Assembly: GCA_002298545.1 (NCBI GenBank)
Contig: DBKQ01000005.1
Coordinates: forward strand, 4,592-68,591
Length of the DNA stretch: 64,000 nucleotides
Reading direction: 5' to 3'
From: Prevotella sp. UBA746
GTDB taxonomy: Bacteria; Bacteroidota; Bacteroidia; Bacteroidales; Bacteroidaceae
Each line of letters opens with the position of its first letter. Positions within the stretch are counted from its first letter, which is position 1. The notes beneath the pieces are model-generated. The model was not told the DNA's origin. It made no database searches and worked only from the letters and a program-made list of their open reading frames with translations. The position numbers and the translations under genes were made by a program. Positions 59,680 to 64,000 of the stretch are shown here, piece after piece.

Positions 59680-60252
59680 TCAATATATTATCAGTCCCAA
59701 CACTCCGCAGAGCAGCATTATCAATATTGGGTTTGCCTTTTTATAGCGCGTCATTACAAACGAGAAGGCAAAGATGGCGATGCTGATCCAGAAATATACG
59801 GGGTTTTCGCTGAGCGACCCGAAATTGTCTTTCGTCATGAGCAACACGGCAGCAGCGGCAATCAGTCCTACGATAGCCGGGCGCAAGCCGCCAAACACGT
59901 CTTTTACAATCTTTGAGTCTTTATGCGTAAGGAGATAGCGGCTGATGAGTATCATGATGATAAACGGCAACCATATTATCGACAGCGATGCAAGCACTGA
60001 ACCCAATACGGCAGCCCACTGGGGATAGCCGGCATGGAGCACGGAGGTATATCCGGCATAGGTCGCGGCATTGATGCCGATAGGTCCAGGCGTTGACTGG
60101 CTGATTGCCACGATGTCTGTAAATTCGGCATTTGTCATCCACTGGTTCTTTACCACCACCTCATTGTGTATAAGCGACAGCATGGCATAGCCACCGCCGA
60201 AATTGAATGTACCTATCTTCGTGAAGATAAGGAATATCTTTAAGAATATCAT
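59680..60252 (-). CDS. Chromate transporter (CHR family), second half of a split pair
   Basis: A 190-residue membrane protein. It begins LKIFLIFTKIGTFNFGGGYA (about 4-23), the CHR motif FxxTKIGxFxFGGGYAM, followed by NEVVVKNQWMTNAEFTDIVA (about 29-48) and STPGPIGINAATYAGY, typical of short-chain CHR proteins with one six-helix half. Later hydrophobic segments are LPFIIMILISRYLL, RPAIVGLIAAAAVLLM and ILIMLLCGVLGLIIY. Short-chain CHR proteins work as pairs; the other half is encoded 111 bases upstream at 60364. Members export chromate or move sulfate, but many family members have unknown substrates. The ATG at 60252 is the only reasonable start. Confidence 0.92.
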   Translation of the reverse strand: MIFLKIFLIFTKIGTFNFGGGYAMLSLIHNEVVVKNQWMTNAEFTDIVAISQSTPGPIGINAATYAGYTSVLHAGYPQWAAVLGSVLASLSIIWLPFIIMILISRYLLTHKDSKIVKDVFGGLRPAIVGLIAAAAVLLMTKDNFGSLSENPVYFWISIAIFAFSFVMTRYKKANPILIMLLCGVLGLIIY

Positions 60253-60325
60253 ATTTTTGTTTGTCTTGTTATTGTTTATACTCTAATCCCTAATTTGGAG
60301 AACCCGGAAGTTTTCGGAGTTTTCT

Positions 60326-60397
60326 CATTCCCTCCCTTTGGGAGGGTTAGGGTGGGTCTTCTCTCATTCTCTCCCTTTGTGAGGGTTAGGATAGGTT
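60326..60397. repeat. CCCTCCCTTTGGGAGGG hairpin repeat pair between the two chromate genes
   Basis: CCCTCC..GGAGGG at 60330-60346 and TCTCCCTTTGTGAGGG at 60370-60386 are similar short hairpins followed by TTAGG(G/A)TG/ATAGG. The second overlaps the 3' end of the upstream chromate transporter gene, so it is translated. Confidence 0.7.
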
Positions 60398-60912
60398 TTT
60401 CCCCACAGCCATCCTCCTACTCCGGCTGCTATTATCACCCATATCGGCGAAACTCCGAAGAGGGCTATAAGCAGACAGCAGACGATGGGAATCCAGATGT
60501 TGCGAATGTTAAGCTTTGCCGTCTTTGCCATTGAGAAACACGGCGAGGCAATGAGGGCTACAACGGCTGGACGCACTCCGCGGAAGAACTTCCCTACATA
60601 CACATTATCCTTGAACGCCTGGAAGAATATCGCAATAGCGAGTATCGCGATAATCGACGGCAAGGCGATGCCCACGGCTCCTACTATTCCGCCCCACACT
60701 CCGCGCAATTTGTAACCTATATGACTTGCCATGTCTATGGCGAAGATTCCCGGTGTGGTCTGTGCCACGACCATAATGTCCATAAACTCCTGCTTGTCCA
60801 TCCATCCGTTCTTGTCGACAAACTCACGCTCCATGATAGGTATCATGGCATAGCCGCCGCCAAGGGTGAACGCTCCTATCTTATTGCAGGTAAGAAAAAA
60901 ATCCAATAACAT
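60364..60912 (-). CDS. Chromate transporter (CHR family), first half of a split pair
   Basis: A 182-residue membrane protein starting MLLDFFLTCNKIGAFTLGGG, with the CHR motif KIGAFTLGGGYAMIPIMERE (about 11-30) and QTTPGIFAIDMASHIGY (about 52-68). Hydrophobic segments include GIVGAVGIALPSIIAILAIA and WVIIAAGVGGWLWG. It is the partner of the gene at 59680; the two halves differ, as usual for heterodimeric CHR pairs with opposite membrane orientation. The C-terminal residues (KTYPNPHKGRE) come from a repeat sequence running into the coding region, so the tail is probably not functional. A full promoter lies upstream at 60941-60970. Confidence 0.92.
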   Translation of the reverse strand: MLLDFFLTCNKIGAFTLGGGYAMIPIMEREFVDKNGWMDKQEFMDIMVVAQTTPGIFAIDMASHIGYKLRGVWGGIVGAVGIALPSIIAILAIAIFFQAFKDNVYVGKFFRGVRPAVVALIASPCFSMAKTAKLNIRNIWIPIVCCLLIALFGVSPIWVIIAAGVGGWLWGKTYPNPHKGRE

Positions 60913-60940
60913 ATTTATTCTTTTTGTTGCTTTGTTGCCA

Positions 60941-60970
60941 CAAAAGTAGTCATAAATAACGACAAATCAA
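60941..60970 (-). promoter_or_regulatory. Promoter of the chromate transporter pair
   Basis: On the minus strand TTG (60970-60968) and TACTTTTG (60948-60941) are 19 bp apart, 29 bases before the start codon at 60912. Confidence 0.75.
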
Positions 60971-61000
60971 GCATTATCCAACTTTTTTCTTTATTGTTTA

Positions 61001-61031
61001 TTGCAAGCTACATTTAAAGTTATTAAATTTG
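61001..61031 (+). promoter_or_regulatory. Promoter of the STAS-SpoIIE operon
   Basis: TTG at 61001-61003 and TAAATTTG at 61024-61031 with 20 bp between. The leader of about 120 bases contains the hairpin repeat at 61066-61100. Confidence 0.65.
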
Positions 61032-61065
61032 CAAGCTATTAAAAGTTATCCATAGGTGATGGTAT

Positions 61066-61100
61066 CTTCCCCTCCCCCTCCGGAGGCGGGGGAGGGGAAG
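61066..61100. repeat. CTTCCCCTCC..GGAGGGGAAG hairpin
   Basis: CTTCCCCTCCCCCTCC at 61066-61081 is complementary to GGAGGCGGGGGAGGGGAAG at 61082-61100 apart from extra bases on one side, giving a strong GC stem in the leader of the STAS operon. Same family as 59.5 and 63.9 kb. Confidence 0.85.
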
Positions 61101-61156
61101 ATAAATTGAAAAATATTTATTTTGAATTAAACTAATTAATTTTATATCAAACGATT

Positions 61157-61462
61157 ATGAATACAGAAATAAAAATTGAAGGAAACACTGTACGTGCATC
61201 TATTACCGGACGACTCGACACTATAAATGCCGCAAAATGCGAGAAAGACTTCCTGCCGCTTAAAGAGAATGCCGAAAAGGAAATTGTTCTCGACTGTACC
61301 GAACTGGAATACATCAGCAGTAGCGGTCTGCGTCTGTTCCTCTCGCTACGCAAGGAAGTGCAGGCTAAAAGCGGAAGTCTCGTAATAGAGAATATCAACG
61401 ACGACATCCGAAACGTTTTCAACATAACTGGTTTCTCTAAATTATTTGATATCCGCCCGTGA
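61157..61462 (+). CDS. STAS domain anti-sigma factor antagonist
   Basis: A 101-residue single STAS domain: IKIEGNTVRASITGRLDTIN (3-22), ENAEKEIVLDCTELEYISSS (about 38-57), GLRLFLSLRKEVQ, NVFNITGFSKLFDI. The Ser residues in YISSSGLRLF mark the site phosphorylated by HATPase kinases in SpoIIAA/RsbV-type systems. The product would bind an anti-sigma kinase unless phosphorylated. It overlaps the next gene by 4 bp (GTGA), and that gene encodes both a phosphatase and such a kinase-like domain in one chain, so this small protein is very likely their shared substrate. It is cytoplasmic. Confidence 0.93.
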   Translation: MNTEIKIEGNTVRASITGRLDTINAAKCEKDFLPLKENAEKEIVLDCTELEYISSSGLRLFLSLRKEVQAKSGSLVIENINDDIRNVFNITGFSKLFDIRP

Positions 61463-63816
61463 GAAAAATTTTTCTATCATTCTCAGCACGACTGACGTTC
61501 TACATCCTTACTCTTGTATTCGTTATCTTCGGCTGCATCGCACTTGTCTTCCTCTCGTATGCCAAGGAAAAGGAACAGCAACAGGCTATGCTGTATATGA
61601 CGGAGAAACAACAGAACACGATTCAGAAGATTGACTCTGAACTGTCTGACGTGGAGATGGCTATTAAAATTGCTGCCGGCGAAGTTGACGACATGACTGC
61701 GACGCCGGACTCCGTGATGAATATTGCCAAGAATGTTATCAACAGCAACAAACTGCTCAAAGGCGTCGGTATTGCTTTCCGCCCTGACTTCTTCCCGAAC
61801 AAGGGCAGACTGTTTATTGAATATATATATAAAAGGTCTGACAAGGATTTGTGGTTCAAACATTACGGGGAAGGTATTGGCGACTATACTGAACGCAGCT
61901 GGTATAAAAGGGCGATGCAAGGCGAAAACGGATTCTGGACGGAACCTTACGTCGACAACGACAACAAGAGCGATTTCATGGTGTCATACGTATATACATG
62001 TACCGACAGAAACAACAGGGTATATGCCGTTATCTTTGCCGACGTAACGCTCGATGACCTTACAAAAAACCTTGAGGCTCTACGAATATACCCCAACAGC
62101 TACTCTTTTGCCTTGAGCAACAAGACGGGGAAATACGTGTCGCACATCAGTAAGGACCTGGTTCTTGCCACTAACTATAAAGTGAGGGCTAAGCTCATCG
62201 ACTGTCCGGAAATGAACGACATCGGAAACAGAATGATTACCGGCGAAAGTGGAGCTATGCGCACGAAAATACAGAATAATGACGTGCTCCTCTGCTTTTC
62301 TACTCTGAAGCGCACCGACTGGTCGATATGCAGCGTGAACAGATACAGCGATGTTATGGCAGACCTTGGATCTACGACTATATATATTTTTGTGATACTC
62401 GTCGTAGGACTGGTAATGCTGAGCATCTGCATCCGCCAACTCGTGAAATACACCGCTAAACCTATAAAGAAACTTACTGAAGCTGCATATCAGATTGCAA
62501 GGGGGAATTTCTCTGCCGAACTGCCTGAAGTCTACACGAAGGATGACCTGAAGCAGCTGCACGATGCCTTTGCCAACATGCAGCGGTCGCTGAAGGAGCA
62601 TATCGAGGAACTGAAAATTACTACTGTCGCCAAGGAACGCATCGAGAGCGAACTGTCTATCGCCCACAGTATTCAGATGAGTCTGGTACCTAAAATCTTC
62701 TCGCCTTTCCCTGATTGCAAAAAGCTTGACCTCTATGCTTTCCTCGATCCGGCAAAGGAGGTGGGTGGCGACTTCTACGACTTCTTCTTGAGCAACGACA
62801 AACTGTATTTTGTCATTGCCGACGTATCGGGAAAGGGAATTCCGGCATCTCTCGTTATGGCTATAACAAGAACTCTGTTCAGAATTATGTCGAACAACGC
62901 CAAATCGCCTGTCGATATCGTTAGCAGTCTTAACAACGCCATTGCTAAAGATAACGACACGAACATGTTCGTTACGATGTTTGCCGGTATCCTCGACATG
63001 AATTCCGGCGAACTGGCGTTCTGTAATGCGGGGCATAATCCGCCATTGATTTTACACGACAACAATGATGTTGAATTCCTGAACGTTGACCGGAATCTGC
63101 CTCTCGGAGTGATGGAGGACTTCAACTTCACGGAACAGAAAGCTACAATCGACAACCACTGCGGAATGTTCTTGTATACCGACGGACTGACTGAAGCTGA
63201 AGACGAACAGAAACTGATGTTTGGCGAGGAACGGCTGAAGGAAGTGCTGACGCGGTGTTGCGCTCTGCCGGCGAAAGAGGTTATCAGCGGCATTAATGAT
63301 GAACTGAAAAAGTTTGTCGGCAATGCCGAACAGAGCGACGACCTTACGATGTTCTGCTTTTATATCAACGACAACAATACTGCTGCCGACGATGAGGGAA
63401 AGGCAACTTTCTCCCTCTCGATGAAGAACAAGATTGAAGAATCGGCAAAGCTGCCGTCGTTTATCAACGAAATAGGGAAGCATGCCAAACTGGATGAAGC
63501 TACAAATGGCGCAATAAACCTTGCCGTGGAAGAGGCTGTGGTTAATTCCATCATGTATGCATATCCTGAAGGCAAGGAGGGTGAGGTAAAACTCACGGCA
63601 ACGGTTGACTGCAAAGAGAAGACGATAACCTTTGTTCTCTCCGACCACGGCATCGAATTCAATCCTCTCGCTGCTCCGGAGGCTGACACAACGCTTGGCG
63701 TTGAGGAACGCGAAATCGGAGGACTCGGCATCTTTCTCGTGAAACAGCTTATGGACAAGATTGAATATAAACGCAACGGGGATGAGAATGTTCTCACCAT
63801 GACAAAAAATATATAA
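61459..63816 (+). CDS. SpoIIE-type PP2C phosphatase with sensor, HAMP and C-terminal HATPase domain
   Basis: A 785-residue protein starting at GTG 61459, which overlaps the STAS stop. It has a first membrane helix (about 9-32, ARLTFYILTLVFVIFGCIAL), a Cache-like periplasmic sensor (about 40-295, with YTERSWYKRAMQGENGFWTE), a second helix (about 300-322, TTIYIFVILVVGLVMLSICI), HAMP (about 326-380), and a SpoIIE PP2C domain (about 405-640) with DPAKEVGGDFYDFF, LYFVIADVSGKGIPASLVMA, FCNAGHNPPLIL, FLYTDGLTEAED and SDDLTMFCF, all metal Asp residues present. A C-terminal HATPase_c_2/RsbW-like part (about 655-785) has LAVEEAVVNSIMYAYP, LSDHGIEFNPLA and GGLGIFLVKQLMD. It combines a signal-responsive phosphatase and a probable serine kinase for the STAS protein. 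Confidence 0.93.
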   Translation: MRKIFLSFSARLTFYILTLVFVIFGCIALVFLSYAKEKEQQQAMLYMTEKQQNTIQKIDSELSDVEMAIKIAAGEVDDMTATPDSVMNIAKNVINSNKLLKGVGIAFRPDFFPNKGRLFIEYIYKRSDKDLWFKHYGEGIGDYTERSWYKRAMQGENGFWTEPYVDNDNKSDFMVSYVYTCTDRNNRVYAVIFADVTLDDLTKNLEALRIYPNSYSFALSNKTGKYVSHISKDLVLATNYKVRAKLIDCPEMNDIGNRMITGESGAMRTKIQNNDVLLCFSTLKRTDWSICSVNRYSDVMADLGSTTIYIFVILVVGLVMLSICIRQLVKYTAKPIKKLTEAAYQIARGNFSAELPEVYTKDDLKQLHDAFANMQRSLKEHIEELKITTVAKERIESELSIAHSIQMSLVPKIFSPFPDCKKLDLYAFLDPAKEVGGDFYDFFLSNDKLYFVIADVSGKGIPASLVMAITRTLFRIMSNNAKSPVDIVSSLNNAIAKDNDTNMFVTMFAGILDMNSGELAFCNAGHNPPLILHDNNDVEFLNVDRNLPLGVMEDFNFTEQKATIDNHCGMFLYTDGLTEAEDEQKLMFGEERLKEVLTRCCALPAKEVISGINDELKKFVGNAEQSDDLTMFCFYINDNNTAADDEGKATFSLSMKNKIEESAKLPSFINEIGKHAKLDEATNGAINLAVEEAVVNSIMYAYPEGKEGEVKLTATVDCKEKTITFVLSDHGIEFNPLAAPEADTTLGVEEREIGGLGIFLVKQLMDKIEYKRNGDENVLTMTKNI

Positions 63817-63838
63817 CAAGACATTTCTGATTTACGTT

Positions 63839-64000
63839 CTTCCCCTCTCCCGTCTCCCCTTCTAGGGGAGAAGCAGTTTGCCATATAATTTGAAAACCTA
63901 TAGCAATAAGTCTAAATCTATTATTCTTAGGCAAGACTAAACGTCAAATATAAAGCATTAAAGGCAAACTAAGGTAATCGCTCCGCCCCCGGAGGGGGAG
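63839..64000. repeat. CTTCCCCTCTCC..GGAGGGGGAG palindromic element (to the window end)
   Basis: Begins TTCCCCTCTCCCGTCTCCCC and ends with CGCTCCGCCCCCGGAGGGGG at the window edge; AGTTTGCC at 63875-63882 opposes GGCAAACT at 63963-63970. It has the same layout as 59488-59648: GC-rich inverted ends around an AT-rich core, with no gene. It may continue beyond the window. Confidence 0.85.

Noticed and set aside
61066..61100. Riboswitch in the leader of the STAS operon
   Set aside because: The structure is a simple GC hairpin that belongs to a dispersed repeat family; no ligand-binding RNA motif is recognisable.

Overview
The window looks like chromosomal DNA of a Bacteroidales bacterium close to Prevotella/Segatella. 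The grounds are a SusC/SusD pair, a GLPGLI protein with its outer-membrane barrel partner, conserved C-terminal tails of the LAGQR..KG..IQNGKK type, BspA-like leucine-rich repeats, the parA-parB-DUF5683-lytic transglycosylase-spoT gene order, and many promoters of the Bacteroidetes form TTG-N19-21-TAnnTTTG. Most genes are core housekeeping genes or short envelope operons. No phage, no complete insertion sequence, no CRISPR array and no rRNA are visible; one tRNA gene (Arg, CCG anticodon) is present.

Layout. 0-3.5 kb: a small secreted protein, a GLPGLI protein and its barrel partner. 3.6-4.1 kb: a C-terminal gene fragment, a 38-bp partial tRNA copy and tRNA-Arg. 4.2-9.0 kb: an M15 peptidase, then (minus strand) an LRR protein-ppk1-ppx polyphosphate operon. 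9.1-15.5 kb: an ECF sigma/short anti-sigma/TonB receptor/DUF4249/lipoprotein/beta-barrel operon. 15.5-19.5 kb: MaoC hydratase, a lipoprotein and LptD. 19.6-22.7 kb: a 317-bp palindromic ISL3-type MITE and two tail-to-tail AAA-ATPase/PD-(D/E)XK genes, one broken. 23.0-27.2 kb: alaS, a MerR regulator and a higBA toxin-antitoxin locus whose toxin gene is frameshifted. 27.4-34.1 kb: secreted protein, lipoprotein, SusD and SusC. 34.3-34.9 kb: a cluster of palindromic repeats. 34.9-43.2 kb: a two-gene STAS-like/HATPase module downstream of a pectin methylesterase, then spoT, a lytic transglycosylase, DUF5683, parB and parA. 43.3-51.2 kb: surE, lpxB, a cyclophilin, a Fur-family regulator, a metal P-type ATPase and hrpB. 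51.3-52.0 kb: an MNT/HepT toxin-antitoxin module between 31-bp direct repeats. 52.1-57.0 kb: an iorA-iorB-aminotransferase-CoA transferase operon for amino-acid oxidation. 57.3-60.9 kb: an NCS2 purine permease, a DUF5020 outer-membrane protein and a split chromate transporter pair. 61.1-63.8 kb: a STAS protein and a SpoIIE phosphatase fused to a C-terminal anti-sigma-type kinase domain.

The most unusual pattern is that three small two-gene modules (HATPase/STAS-like, MNT/HepT, HigB/HigA) each lie between direct copies of part of a neighbouring host gene: 47 bp of a pectinesterase 3' end, 31 bp of the hrpB promoter region, and 53 bp of a C-terminal-tail coding sequence. No recombinase is present in any of them. 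The spacing between copies is 991, 749 and 969 bp. A 38-bp partial tRNA-Arg copy forms a fourth scar. This fits a cassette-like way of acquiring small modules that duplicates host sequence at the edges, but the mechanism is inference.

At least five families of short palindromic or tandem repeats fill the intergenic spaces: GTGCGGTG..CACCGCAC, TACCCTCACACCC, GGCACTTTT..TGCACC, GAAAGATTGAAA and CTTCCCCTCC..GGAGCAGTT. Start sites were moved inward from the longest open frame where a signal peptide, a family N terminus or a promoter made that necessary.
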